A stretch of DNA of 64,000 nt from an uncultured Succinivibrionaceae bacterium. GTDB taxonomy: Bacteria > Pseudomonadota > Gammaproteobacteria > Enterobacterales > Succinivibrionaceae. This document shows, piece by piece, positions 16,808 through 24,951 of the stretch (positions are counted from its first letter, which is position 1; each line of letters begins with the position of its first letter). A program made the translations under genes and the position numbers. The DNA lies in assembly GCA_944389865.1 (NCBI GenBank), contig CALXNX010000001.1, positions 58,763 to 122,762 of the forward strand, written 5' to 3'. The notes beneath the pieces were generated by a model. The model did no database searches, was not told where the DNA came from, and saw only the letters and a list, made by a program, of their open reading frames with translations.

Positions 16808-16900
16808 AATGTAATCAAGGCGCGGACAGGAGCCTGCATCTTTGCTGAGATCATTCCGCGTACCTCCGCAGCTCAGCAGGCAATCTTCAGGATCACCTTC
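16808..16900. repeat. Intergenic repeat, copy 2 (93 bp, first copy at 3851-3943)
   Basis: Gap-free partner of 3851-3943, in the same orientation; the most divergent part is a 6-base block (ATCTTT here, TGAGCC there). The terminal 9-bp complementarity of copy 1 is not kept here (two mismatches), which argues against a strict requirement for a closing stem. Between the repeat and the antitoxin-like frame at 16921 there are only 20 bp. Confidence 0.7.
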
Positions 16901-16920
16901 TGAGAAGTCGTTATGGTGGG

Positions 16921-17175
16921 GTGGAAAAAATAACTATCAGTGATTTTGATCCTGCCAAATATCTGCGTACTGAAAAAGACTTTGAAGCAGCGCTGCAGGT
17001 TGCTTTAGATGACGATCCGGGCGATGGCTCTTTAATTTTTCTTTTACGCCTGCGCGCAATGCGCAGCTGTAAAGCTGTATTGGAGGCTGCGGCGGCAGAG
17101 CGGGCCGCTGAGGCTGCGGCAAATAAGTCTAATCGAAGATCAGGTCGAAGGCCTGATGTTCATAGAGGATCTTAA
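16921..17175 (+). pseudogene. Truncated HigA-type antitoxin relic
   Basis: A GTG-initiated 84-codon frame. The first ~50 residues fit the N-terminus of the 'addiction module antidote' (HigA2-like) family: 'FDPAKYLRTEKDFEAALQVALDDDP' followed by an 'ALRAxARS'-like 'RLRAMRSC'. The HTH that should follow is missing. Instead the frame runs through an Ala-rich stretch into the 3' end of mntP on the other strand (47-bp overlap). No RelE/HigB-type toxin lies upstream. It is best read as a decayed toxin-antitoxin remnant; a short functional peptide is unlikely. Confidence 0.5.
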
Positions 17176-17722
17176 TGCCGATGCCTAAGAGCACCAGGCC
17201 GCCGGCGGCATTGAGCAGCCGATCCATCTTTGTGAAGGATGCCAGGATCTGACCTATCATAAAGCCGCCGCAGGAGATGACAAAGCAGGTTACGCCCACT
17301 ACGGCGGCAAACAGAGCAATAGTGTCGCTGATAAGTCCAATCGAGAAGCCCAAAGCCAGGGCATCTATCGACGTGGCGATGCCTAAGGTCATAAGCAGGG
17401 TCAAGGACAGGCGCGGCGCTTTTTGACAGCACTCCTCTTTTTCCGGAAACAGGGCGTCTTTGAGCATCTTGAGGCCCACCACGGAGAGCAGCGCAAAAGC
17501 GGCCCAATGATCAAAGGCGGCAATTAAAGCGGCCAAAGACGCTCCGGCATAAAATCCTGCGATCGGCATTAAGGCCTGAAACAATCCGAAGGTAAGTCCC
17601 ATTTCCAGCGCAAAGCGCAGGCGCAGGGCCGGCGGAAACTGCTTTTTGCCGGTAATGACGGCGCAGACTAAGGCGTCTACTGATAAGGCCAGGGCCATTA
17701 AAAAAGAGGCGGTAAATCCCAT
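17129..17722 (-). CDS. mntP: Manganese efflux pump MntP
   Basis: A 197-aa inner-membrane protein with six hydrophobic helices. The conserved acidic motifs of the MntP/DUF204 family occur in both half-repeats: 'ALALSVDALVCAV' in helix 1 and 'GIATSIDALALGFSIGL' in helix 4. It exports Mn2+ to prevent manganese toxicity. A GGAG site precedes the ATG. No yybP-ykoY manganese riboswitch was recognised in the 36 bp between this gene and the divergent aldolase frame. The 3' end overlaps the antitoxin relic. Confidence 0.93.
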   Translation of the reverse strand: MGFTASFLMALALSVDALVCAVITGKKQFPPALRLRFALEMGLTFGLFQALMPIAGFYAGASLAALIAAFDHWAAFALLSVVGLKMLKDALFPEKEECCQKAPRLSLTLLMTLGIATSIDALALGFSIGLISDTIALFAAVVGVTCFVISCGGFMIGQILASFTKMDRLLNAAGGLVLLGIGIKILYEHQAFDLIFD

Positions 17723-17827
17723 TTAGCAAAGCTCCATGCAGGTTGGGCAGTTATAATAGTGTGCTTTGGATTTGCAGTCAAAAATCTCCGCTCTGAAATG
17801 CATCATCAGAGCAGCAGCGAGGCTTTT

Positions 17828-18856
17828 ATGCTTAATTTTGATAATGATTATTCTGAAGGCGCGCATCCTTTAATCCTGCAGCGCTTGATGGAGCTGAATT
17901 TTACCAAGCAGCATGGCTACGGCAGCGATGAGGAAACAGCGGCCGCCAAAGCCGGGATCCGCGCGGCCTGCGGTTTGGCTGCCGATGAGGGCGACATCTA
18001 TTTATTAAGCGGCGGCACCCAGACCAATATGGTGGTGCTCTCCGCGCTCCTGCATCCCACCGAGGGGGTGATCGCCGCGCAGAGCGGGCATATCAGTGTG
18101 CATGAGGCAGGCGCGATTGAAGCGTCCGGGCATAAGGTCCTGGCGCTGCACAGTGAGGACGGCAAGCTGTATGCGGATCACTTAGCGCAGTACTTAGAGG
18201 ACTTTGCCCGCGATGCCAACGGCCCGCACATGGTGCAGCCCGGCGCGGTATATATCTCCCAGCCCACTGAATACGGTCTGCTGTACTCCAAGGCTGAGCT
18301 TACTGAGTTAAGCCGATTGTGTCATGCCCATGGGATTAAGCTCTACGTGGACGGGGCGCGTCTGGCGTACGCTCTTGCCAGTGCGCACAATGATGTGAGC
18401 TTAAAAGATCTCGCTGCTCTGTGCGATGCCTTCTACATCGGCGGCACCAAGTGCGGCGCGCTGTTAGGCGAGGCAGTGGTGTTCCCGCGGGAGACTCCGC
18501 GCGGCTTCTTTACCTATGTCAAGCAGAAGGGCGCGCTGATGGCCAAGGGCTTTGTCCTGGGCACGCAGTTCAATGTGCTCTTTAAAGATGATTTATATCT
18601 TTCCATCGGCAGGCAGGCCGATGAGCTGGCCCAAAAGGTCAGTGCGGCTTTAGAGGCTGCAGGCTATGAGCTCAAATTCCCGACGGTCACCAATCAGATC
18701 TTTGTGGTGATGACCAGAGAGCAGGGCCGGCGCCTTACGCAGCAGGTGCAGATCTCCTATTGGGAGCCTTTAGGGGAAACGCACGATCTGTGGCGCATTG
18801 CGCTGAGCTTTGCGACCACGCCCGAGCAGGCGGATGCCTTAATTGCCGCTCTCTAA
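17828..18856 (+). CDS. ltaE: Low-specificity L-threonine aldolase / beta-eliminating lyase family
   Basis: A 342-aa PLP-dependent fold-type I enzyme. The ATG at 17828 (MLNFDNDYSEGAHP) is preferred, because the family begins with a short strand before 'D-SEG-HP'; the 23 codons upstream do not match. The PLP lysine lies in 'YIGGTKCGALLGEAVVF', the family's SLSKGLxAP-equivalent region, and the cofactor aspartate in 'LYVDGARLAYAL'. It cleaves threonine or allo-threonine to glycine and acetaldehyde. The sequence variant with GGTKCG is common in anaerobes annotated as threonine aldolase. It is followed 23 bp later by queH. Confidence 0.85.
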   Translation: MLNFDNDYSEGAHPLILQRLMELNFTKQHGYGSDEETAAAKAGIRAACGLAADEGDIYLLSGGTQTNMVVLSALLHPTEGVIAAQSGHISVHEAGAIEASGHKVLALHSEDGKLYADHLAQYLEDFARDANGPHMVQPGAVYISQPTEYGLLYSKAELTELSRLCHAHGIKLYVDGARLAYALASAHNDVSLKDLAALCDAFYIGGTKCGALLGEAVVFPRETPRGFFTYVKQKGALMAKGFVLGTQFNVLFKDDLYLSIGRQADELAQKVSAALEAAGYELKFPTVTNQIFVVMTREQGRRLTQQVQISYWEPLGETHDLWRIALSFATTPEQADALIAAL

Positions 18857-18879
18857 AGTAAGCTTGAGAAAAGATCACG

Positions 18880-19569
18880 ATGACTGAATGTGCAGAGTGC
18901 AGCATGCAGCTGCCGCCTGATTTTGCCCAGCACAGTCCTGAGATCACGCTGCCGCCCGGGCATGATCGGGTGGCGGTGCACTGCTGCTGCGCCCCGTGCG
19001 CCGGGGCGGTGCTGGAGACCATGAAGCAGCAGGGCATTGATGCTGTGGTGTATTTCTTCAATCCCAATATTCACCCCGAGACCGAATACGTCAGAAGACG
19101 CGATGAGCTTATCGAGTTCTGTACGCTCATCGGCCTGCCTTACGCAGTAGGCGACTACAATGTCAGGGACTGGTTTGCTGCCGTGAAGGGCCATGAGGAT
19201 GAGCCGGAGCGCTCTGCGCGCTGTCAGCTGTGCTTTAATCTGCGGCTGTTGGGCACGGCGCTGTTTGCCAAAGAGCAGGGCATTACGCTCTTTACCTCGA
19301 CTTTAGCGACTTCACGCTGGAAGAGCAGGGCGCAGGTGGATGCGGCCGGGCAGGCGGCCATGGCGGCCACCGGAGTGACCTATTGGGCGCAGGACTGGCG
19401 CAAGCAGGGGCTGGCTGATCGGCGCAATCAGCTGGTCAAAGAGCTTAAATTCTACAATCAGACCTACTGCGGCTGCGTTTACGGCCGCCTGAATGAACGG
19501 AAGACTAAGGAGCTCCATCAGCGCCGGCCGCGGCCGCAGGTCAGCGCCGCGAAGCAGGGGGAGAGTTAG
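18880..19569 (+). CDS. queH: Epoxyqueuosine reductase QueH
   Basis: A 229-aa protein of the former DUF208 family. The metal-binding cysteines are visible: 'CCCAPC' near residue 30, 'CQLC' near 110 and 'CGC' near 194, with 'SRWKSRAQV' between. QueH performs the last step of queuosine tRNA modification, reducing epoxyqueuosine to queuosine, as a non-orthologous substitute for QueG. It is common in anaerobes. It overlaps the convergent birA gene by 4 bp. Confidence 0.92.
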   Translation: MTECAECSMQLPPDFAQHSPEITLPPGHDRVAVHCCCAPCAGAVLETMKQQGIDAVVYFFNPNIHPETEYVRRRDELIEFCTLIGLPYAVGDYNVRDWFAAVKGHEDEPERSARCQLCFNLRLLGTALFAKEQGITLFTSTLATSRWKSRAQVDAAGQAAMAATGVTYWAQDWRKQGLADRRNQLVKELKFYNQTYCGCVYGRLNERKTKELHQRRPRPQVSAAKQGES

Positions 19570-20567
19570 GGCTTAAGCTCTACCTCGCCGCCCAGGAGTG
19601 AGGCTCTGGTGCCGTCAGCAAAGCGCACGCATAAGCGGCAGCTGTCATCGATATCGTAGACTAAGCCCTCCTGCTTACTGTGCTGGCCGTACAGGATCAC
19701 CTGCCGGCCTATCAGGAAGCTGCGCTCGCGATAGGCTGCGGCGCACTCTTCCTGCGAGAAGTGCTGCAGCCTTGACTGCAGTTTATTTAAAAAGGCGGCG
19801 CACAGTCGCGATCTGCCGTCTTCCGTCACGGTATCCAGGATCTGGCCGGTAAGGGCGCCGTCAGTCACAGGTCCCGGTCTGTCCGGCGCATATAAGCGAA
19901 AGCCTGCGCCTACCGCTACCCAGTCAATGCGCTCTTCACCCAGTTCACAGCGCGCCTCCAATAAGGTGCCGCAGATCTTGCGCTCGCCCAAGTAAATATC
20001 CCCGAGCCATTTAATGGCAGGTACCAGGCTGCGATTGACCTGATTGGCAGCGGCGAGCAGCTCATCTACCGCCTCGCAGGCGGCAAGTGCGCTGAGGATG
20101 TTGAGCCAGCGCGCCTGAGATACCGATAATGCCGGCGGACGCAGCAGCACGCTGACATAGAGGCCCCCGGGCGGGGAGTAGAACATGCGCCCGCGCCGGC
20201 CGCGCCCGTGCTCCTGCTGCTCGGCTGCAACGCAGGTGCCGCTGGGCGCATTGTTCTGGGCCTTGATGATCAGCAGATCCTGGGTGGAACTGACCGTACC
20301 TAAGACTTCTAAATTAACGCGCTGCCGGCACTCCGGGGAGAGCAGACTCAGCACCTTAACGGCGCTGAGTACATCGGAGCTCGCTCCGGTAAGCATGTAT
20401 CCTGCGCGCGGCAGGGCCTGAATGCCGACGCCGGACTGCTGCAGCTTGCGCACGGCCTTCCACACTGCGGTACGTGAAATATGCAGCTTTTCTCCGATGC
20501 TGCAGCCTGACAGGGGGACTCCCGGCTGGGCCTGCAGCAGCTGCAGGATCTGCTGTGCTGTGTCCAT
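19566..20567 (-). CDS. birA: Bifunctional biotin-protein ligase / biotin operon repressor BirA
   Basis: A 333-aa protein; the ATG at 20567 is chosen because AAGGAGG lies 5 bp upstream. The N-terminal winged helix (residues 1-60, 'GEKLHISRTAVWKAVRKLQQSG') indicates a DNA-binding repressor form. The ligase core shows 'EQQEHGRGRRGRMFYSPPGGLYVS' (biotinyl-AMP loop), 'KWLGDIYL' and GTLLEA. The C-terminal SH3-like domain follows. It attaches biotin to carrier proteins such as acetyl-CoA carboxylase and may regulate the bioBADY genes at 42-49 kb. No clear BirA operator was recognised there. Confidence 0.93.
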   Translation of the reverse strand: MDTAQQILQLLQAQPGVPLSGCSIGEKLHISRTAVWKAVRKLQQSGVGIQALPRAGYMLTGASSDVLSAVKVLSLLSPECRQRVNLEVLGTVSSTQDLLIIKAQNNAPSGTCVAAEQQEHGRGRRGRMFYSPPGGLYVSVLLRPPALSVSQARWLNILSALAACEAVDELLAAANQVNRSLVPAIKWLGDIYLGERKICGTLLEARCELGEERIDWVAVGAGFRLYAPDRPGPVTDGALTGQILDTVTEDGRSRLCAAFLNKLQSRLQHFSQEECAAAYRERSFLIGRQVILYGQHSKQEGLVYDIDDSCRLCVRFADGTRASLLGGEVELKP

Positions 20568-20648
20568 CTTGCCTCCTTGATTTAGGGCTGAGATTTTCTG
20601 CCCGTGACGGATTAGTGTCAATAAATGGTGCATCAAGGTTAACTAAAA

Positions 20649-20671
20649 GCCTGAAAAGCACGGCTTCAGGC
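20649..20671. other. Stem-loop upstream of birA
   Basis: GCCTGAA and TTCAGGC (7 bp, 9-base loop) lie in the 272-bp divergent region between birA and the quinone reductase gene. A palindromic AAACGTTT core (20688-20695) also lies there and could be a LacI/PurR-type site, though it fits no consensus well. Confidence 0.35.
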
Positions 20672-20839
20672 CCCGGAAATATGACCGTAAACGTTTGTTA
20701 TATGCGCTTTTTACCAGCAGGTTAACCAAGGCGTGCGCTTTAGTTCTGCAATTTTCAGGCAGCTTTCTGCGATTTTTATTCACAGCAGCCCGTTCTGCGG
20801 TCTTTATACTTAAGGTAATCAGTTAAGAGGAGATTCAAC

Positions 20840-21412
20840 ATGACGCAGGTTTTAGTAATTAACGGCCATCCGCAGCCGGAGCAGTCCACCGCCAACCGCC
20901 GGATCATCACCAGGCTCAATGAACTTGCCGTCGGGCAGTCCGCCTATGCTCTTAAGCTTCGTACCTTAAGTGAGCTGTATGCAGACAAGCCCATAGACGT
21001 TAAGGCCGAGCAGGAGGCGCTGCTGTGGGCTGATGCTGTCGTGCTGCAGTTCCCGTTTTACTGGTATGCGCTGCCCGGGCAGCTGAAAGTGTGGTTTGAT
21101 CAGGTGTTTGCGCACGGCTTTGCTTACGGCAGTCAGGCGGTGCTGGGCGGCCGGCATTTGATTTACTCTTTTACCACTGGTGCGCCGGAGTCTGAGTATG
21201 CAGCAGATCGCGGCATGCATCACTCCGTGCAGGAATTTATCTATTCCTTTGAGCAGAGCGCAGCGCTGTGCCGCTTAACCTTCCATGAGGTACATACCTG
21301 CGGCATGATGTATGTCCCGGGAGTTTCCAGCGCTGATGATTTGGCGCGCGTTCAGGAGCAGGCGGACTCCCATGCTGCCCGCCTCCATGCCCTGCTGATG
21401 AGTCTTAAGTAA
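20840..21412 (+). CDS. Flavodoxin-fold NAD(P)H:quinone oxidoreductase
   Basis: A 190-aa protein with a strong RBS (AGAGGAGA). The flavodoxin-like core is clear: 'VLVINGHPQPEQSTANRRI' (phosphate/FMN loop), 'WADAVVLQFPFYWYALPGQLKVWFDQVFAHGFAYG' (the NQO/KefF signature) and 'TTGAPESEYAADRGM'. This places it in the KefF/YwrO/MdaB-like group of FMN or FAD two-electron quinone reductases. It likely detoxifies quinones or electrophiles. yaaA, a peroxide-stress gene, starts 3 bp after its stop, so the pair is probably one oxidative-stress operon. Confidence 0.85.
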   Translation: MTQVLVINGHPQPEQSTANRRIITRLNELAVGQSAYALKLRTLSELYADKPIDVKAEQEALLWADAVVLQFPFYWYALPGQLKVWFDQVFAHGFAYGSQAVLGGRHLIYSFTTGAPESEYAADRGMHHSVQEFIYSFEQSAALCRLTFHEVHTCGMMYVPGVSSADDLARVQEQADSHAARLHALLMSLK

Positions 21413-21415
21413 GTG

Positions 21416-22213
21416 ATGCAGATCATTATATCCCCGGCCAAGCAGATGACAGAGGCTGACGCCGGGCTGGCCCCGGAGGCCTGGCCGCAGTTTCAGGCAG
21501 AGGCTGAGCTTATCAGTGCGCAGCTGGAAAAACTGAGCGTTACGGAGCTGCAGACGCTCTATCAGTGCTCAGAGAGCATTGCCAAGGTCAATTTCCAGCG
21601 CCTGCAGCAGCGCCGCGCGCTGCGTCAGCGAGGGCATGAGCGCTCGCTTGCGGCTTATTCCCCGGCGCTGCTGTCCTACAGCGGTATACAGTATCAGGCC
21701 ATGGGCGCGCGGGTGCTGACGCAGGATCAGTACGCTTATCTGCAAAAGCATTTATTCATCCTCAGCGCACTGTACGGCGCACTGCGGCCCTTGGACGGGG
21801 TGAGCCCGTACCGCCTGGAGATGCAGGCTAAATTCTGCCCGCAGCCGGGTACTGATCTCTATGCTTTCTGGCGGCCGCGTCTTACGACGGCGCTTCTTGC
21901 CGGAGCCCGAGAGGCGGGAGATGCCTGCGATAAACCGCTGCTTATCAACTTAGCCTCGGCCGAGTACGCCAAAGCCGTCGATAAAACACAGTTCACCTGG
22001 CTTGATGTGCGCTTTTTGGAGCGTACCAAGCAGGGCAAATGGGCTGAGCGCGCGGTCACCTGCAAAAAGGCCCGCGGCGCGATGGTGAGTTTTTTAGCCG
22101 AACGTCAGGCGGACAATCCGCAAATACTGCAGGAATTTACCGCCTTCAATATGGTCTTTGATCCGGCGGCATCGACCGAGCTGTGCTTAATTTTCCGGCA
22201 GGAGAGCGATTAA
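21416..22213 (+). CDS. yaaA: Peroxide stress protein YaaA (DUF328)
   Basis: A 265-aa protein starting at ATG 21416 (MQIIISPAKQM, matching the family start). Family motifs are 'KVNFQRLQQ', 'SYSGIQYQAMGAR', 'SALYGALRPLDGVSPYRLEM', 'LINLASAEYAKAVD' and 'ARGAMVSFLAE'. In E. coli YaaA lowers intracellular free iron and DNA damage during hydrogen peroxide stress and has a DNA-binding fold. The gene is translationally close to the quinone reductase and overlaps the convergent GH13 gene by 27 bp. Confidence 0.93.
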   Translation: MQIIISPAKQMTEADAGLAPEAWPQFQAEAELISAQLEKLSVTELQTLYQCSESIAKVNFQRLQQRRALRQRGHERSLAAYSPALLSYSGIQYQAMGARVLTQDQYAYLQKHLFILSALYGALRPLDGVSPYRLEMQAKFCPQPGTDLYAFWRPRLTTALLAGAREAGDACDKPLLINLASAEYAKAVDKTQFTWLDVRFLERTKQGKWAERAVTCKKARGAMVSFLAERQADNPQILQEFTAFNMVFDPAASTELCLIFRQESD

Positions 22214-23860
22214 GGCCGAGCCCGGCATGAGGGCGCAGGCATCATGCCGGCGCAGCACTGTGCCGCAGGTAAAGAGCATTTCAGCGTCAGCTTGGAGCTG
22301 ATAGGTAAGGGCAGCATTGCCGAAATTGGCGGCGGTGAATAAGCGCTGCTGTCCATGCACCCGGAAAAAGGCGATTTCCAGATCCTGCTGATGGTCCTTA
22401 GGCTCCAGTGCGCTGTACTGCAGCAGCGTCTGCAGTTCAGGGCGCCGGCGCAGCTGTCCTAAGCGCCGATAGGCCGTGAGCACCGAGTGCGGATCATCAT
22501 CCTGCACAGCGGCATTAACCGCTGCATAGTCCTGATGCAGCCGCATCCACGGCTGGCCGGTGGTAAAGCCGCCCTGCGGGGCGCTGCTCCAAGGAAAAGG
22601 CACGCGGCCGTGATCGCGCGCCCAGCGATTAAGCACGCTGAGGGCCTGGTCCGGCGTTAGTCCATGCTCCAGAGCGCGGCGGTACTCTTCAGCTGACTGA
22701 ATATCCGGCATCTCAGCAATGGAGTTGAAGTGCACGTTAGTCATCCCCAGCTCCTGCCCCTGATAGATAAAGGGCAGCCCCGGCAGGGTCATCAGCACGG
22801 CAGCCAAAGCCTTGGCACCGCTGCTGTTCCGCATGCTCTCGGGCAGCCAGCAGCTGACCGCACGCGGGGAGTCGTGATTTTCAACAGCGAGAGCCAATAA
22901 ACCGCCCTCCGGCGTGCGCTGCGCCGCTGCAAAGGTCAGATCACGCCAGCGCTTAAGCGGCATCGGTGTGTAAGCATAGAACCCGGGCCTGCAGGTAAGC
23001 TCGCTGCGCGCGGAGAAATCGAAAATGGCGGTAAAGACGCCGTCAGGGCCGATCAGCTGTTTGAGTTTTTCAGGCGGCAGCGGCCCCCACACCTCGCCCA
23101 CGGTAAAGGCATCGCAGGGAGAAAGTACCTGCGCTTTCATTTCGCGCAGAAAAGTGAGCGCGGTGTCCTGACAGGCATCATTCATCGCGCCGCAGGCGCA
23201 GCGCCCGTCCCCGACCAGATCCGGCGGATAATCCGGAAAGCTCGGATCTTTGCCGATGGACATGATGGTATCGATGCGAAAGCCGGCGACGCCGCGCGCA
23301 AGCCACCAGCGCATCATGGCGTAGATGCGCGCTCTGAGTTCTGGGTTAAACCAATTGAGGCAGGGCTGTTCCTTGGCGTAGAAATGGCAGTAGTAGAGAT
23401 CGTCATGCCCGGGAAGCGGATCCCAGATGCTGCCGCCGAAGTTGGAGCGCAGATTATTGGGCATCTGCCCGTTTTTGCCCGGGCGCAGATAGAAAAAGCC
23501 GGCTTCCTCGCAGCACGGATCAGCGCAGGCGCGCTTGAACCACTCATGCTCTGAGGAGCAGTGATTGACCACCAGATCCATGAGCACGGCGATCCCTAAG
23601 TCTTTGGCGCGCGCGACCAGGGCATCGAAGTCATCAAGCGTGCCAAAACGCGGATCGACCATTTGATAATCGGCAATATCGTAGCCGTTATCTACCCCGG
23701 GCGATAAACAGAACGGGCAGATCCATAGGAGATCGACACCCAGCCGGCGCAGATAGGGCAGCTTCTGCGCCGCCCCCTGCAGATCTCCTATCCCGTCGCC
23801 ATTGCTGTCGAAAAAGGAGGCGGGATAGAGCTCAAAGGCCGTATGAAAGTGCTGGGGCAT
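22187..23860 (-). CDS. GH13 alpha-glucosidase family enzyme (oligo-1,6-glucosidase/alpha-glucosidase group)
   Basis: A 557-aa cytoplasmic-type enzyme (no signal peptide), starting at ATG 23860 in a 4-bp overlap with the pdxA stop. The GH13 regions are clear: a calcium-type loop DSNGDGIGDL near the N-terminus, 'MDLVVNHCS', nucleophile Asp in GVAGFRIDTI, acid/base Glu in FTVGEVW and stabilising Asp in 'VENHDSPR'. This domain layout fits the neopullulanase-free oligosaccharide hydrolases that cut short alpha-glucosides from the non-reducing end. Thr after the nucleophile, rather than Val, hints at alpha-1,4 over alpha-1,6 preference, by analogy with known enzymes. Trehalose-6-phosphate hydrolase is a weaker alternative. 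Confidence 0.85.
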   Translation of the reverse strand: MPQHFHTAFELYPASFFDSNGDGIGDLQGAAQKLPYLRRLGVDLLWICPFCLSPGVDNGYDIADYQMVDPRFGTLDDFDALVARAKDLGIAVLMDLVVNHCSSEHEWFKRACADPCCEEAGFFYLRPGKNGQMPNNLRSNFGGSIWDPLPGHDDLYYCHFYAKEQPCLNWFNPELRARIYAMMRWWLARGVAGFRIDTIMSIGKDPSFPDYPPDLVGDGRCACGAMNDACQDTALTFLREMKAQVLSPCDAFTVGEVWGPLPPEKLKQLIGPDGVFTAIFDFSARSELTCRPGFYAYTPMPLKRWRDLTFAAAQRTPEGGLLALAVENHDSPRAVSCWLPESMRNSSGAKALAAVLMTLPGLPFIYQGQELGMTNVHFNSIAEMPDIQSAEEYRRALEHGLTPDQALSVLNRWARDHGRVPFPWSSAPQGGFTTGQPWMRLHQDYAAVNAAVQDDDPHSVLTAYRRLGQLRRRPELQTLLQYSALEPKDHQQDLEIAFFRVHGQQRLFTAANFGNAALTYQLQADAEMLFTCGTVLRRHDACALMPGSALIALLPEN

Positions 23861-24858
23861 CAAACCTTTCCATGCAGCGCAGCGGCCATGTTTTCGGCCA
23901 AACGCACCGCAGCAAAGAGCGAGCGCGGATCGGCCGTGCCGGTACCGGCAATGCCTAAAGCCGTACCGTGATCGACTGAGGTGCGGATGTAGGGCAGGCC
24001 TAAGGTGGTGTTGTAGCCCTCATCAAAGCCCGCGTACTTCAGTACCGGCAGCCCCTGATCGTGGTACATGCATAAATAGGCGGCGGCATCCTTCAGATAC
24101 TGCGGGGTAAAGAGGGTATCGGCCGGCAGGGGGCCTGCTAAATTAAAGCCCTGCGCGCGCAGCTCGTTTAAAGTCGGGATGATGACGTCCAGCTCCTCCC
24201 GGCCTAAATGCCCGTCTTCACCGGCGTGCGGATTTAGCCCGGCGACGTAGATCTTAGGCTTGCTCAGCCCGAACTTGTGCTTTAAGTCGTGATCGAGGAT
24301 GGTGATGACCTCGGTGAGCACCTCAGGGGTAATGGCTGCGCTGACATCCTTTAAAGGCAGATGGGTGGTGGCAAGCGCCACTTTCATCCTGGAGCAGCCC
24401 AGGAGCATGACCACACGCTTAACGCCGCACTTGTGCTGCAGATATTCGGTATGGCCGGTAAAGGGCACACCGGAGGCGTCGATCACCGCCTTGCTCACCG
24501 GACCTGTCACTAAGGCTGAAAACTCGCCGGACATCAGGCCGTCATGGGCGCGGTCGAGGCTGTTAAGGACGCAGGGCGCATTGGCCGGATCCAGCTTTCC
24601 AGGTACGGCCGGTTTTGCCAGCGGCTGATGGATCACGTACAGGGCGCCCGGATCTGCCGGTTCGCGGCTGTTTGGATCGTAATCCAGAATCTTTACTGGA
24701 GCTGCGTTTTTGAAGCACTGCGCAAAGCGCTCTTTAAGCATGTGCTTATCGGCAATAACGACCAGCTGATCATCAGTTTTAAATTCAGCAAGGTGAAACA
24801 TCAGCTCCGGGCCGATGCCGGCCGGCTCGCCGGCGGTGATGACAATGCGGTGCGGCAT
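23860..24858 (-). CDS. pdxA: 4-hydroxythreonine-4-phosphate dehydrogenase PdxA
   Basis: A 332-aa metal- and NAD-dependent dehydrogenase of pyridoxal-5-phosphate synthesis. It begins 'RIVITAGEPAGIGPELM' and contains 'GHTEYLQ', 'LATTHLPLKDV' and 'AGLNPHAGEDGHLGREE'. The C-terminal metal-binding signature is 'MYHDQGLPVLKYAGF' and 'LPYIRTSVDHGTALGIAGTG'. The NPHAGE and HDQG histidine/aspartate ligands are intact. It oxidises 4-phosphohydroxy-L-threonine. Its neighbour here is a glucosidase rather than the usual surA/ksgA genes, so PdxA is not in its classical gammaproteobacterial context. Confidence 0.93.
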   Translation of the reverse strand: MPHRIVITAGEPAGIGPELMFHLAEFKTDDQLVVIADKHMLKERFAQCFKNAAPVKILDYDPNSREPADPGALYVIHQPLAKPAVPGKLDPANAPCVLNSLDRAHDGLMSGEFSALVTGPVSKAVIDASGVPFTGHTEYLQHKCGVKRVVMLLGCSRMKVALATTHLPLKDVSAAITPEVLTEVITILDHDLKHKFGLSKPKIYVAGLNPHAGEDGHLGREELDVIIPTLNELRAQGFNLAGPLPADTLFTPQYLKDAAAYLCMYHDQGLPVLKYAGFDEGYNTTLGLPYIRTSVDHGTALGIAGTGTADPRSLFAAVRLAENMAAALHGKV

Positions 24859-24951
24859 AAAATTCTCTTATTTTTATCTCAAAGGTTTTAGATCTTAAGG
24901 GGGCCTCCGCAGCAAATCGGCTGGTCCAATCACTGCGGCAGCTTAAGGTTT

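Noticed and set aside
20684..20700. PurR-like palindrome CCGTAAACGTTTGTTA near birA
   Set aside because: Only the AAACGTTT core is symmetric; the flanks do not fit PurR or other known consensus sites well.
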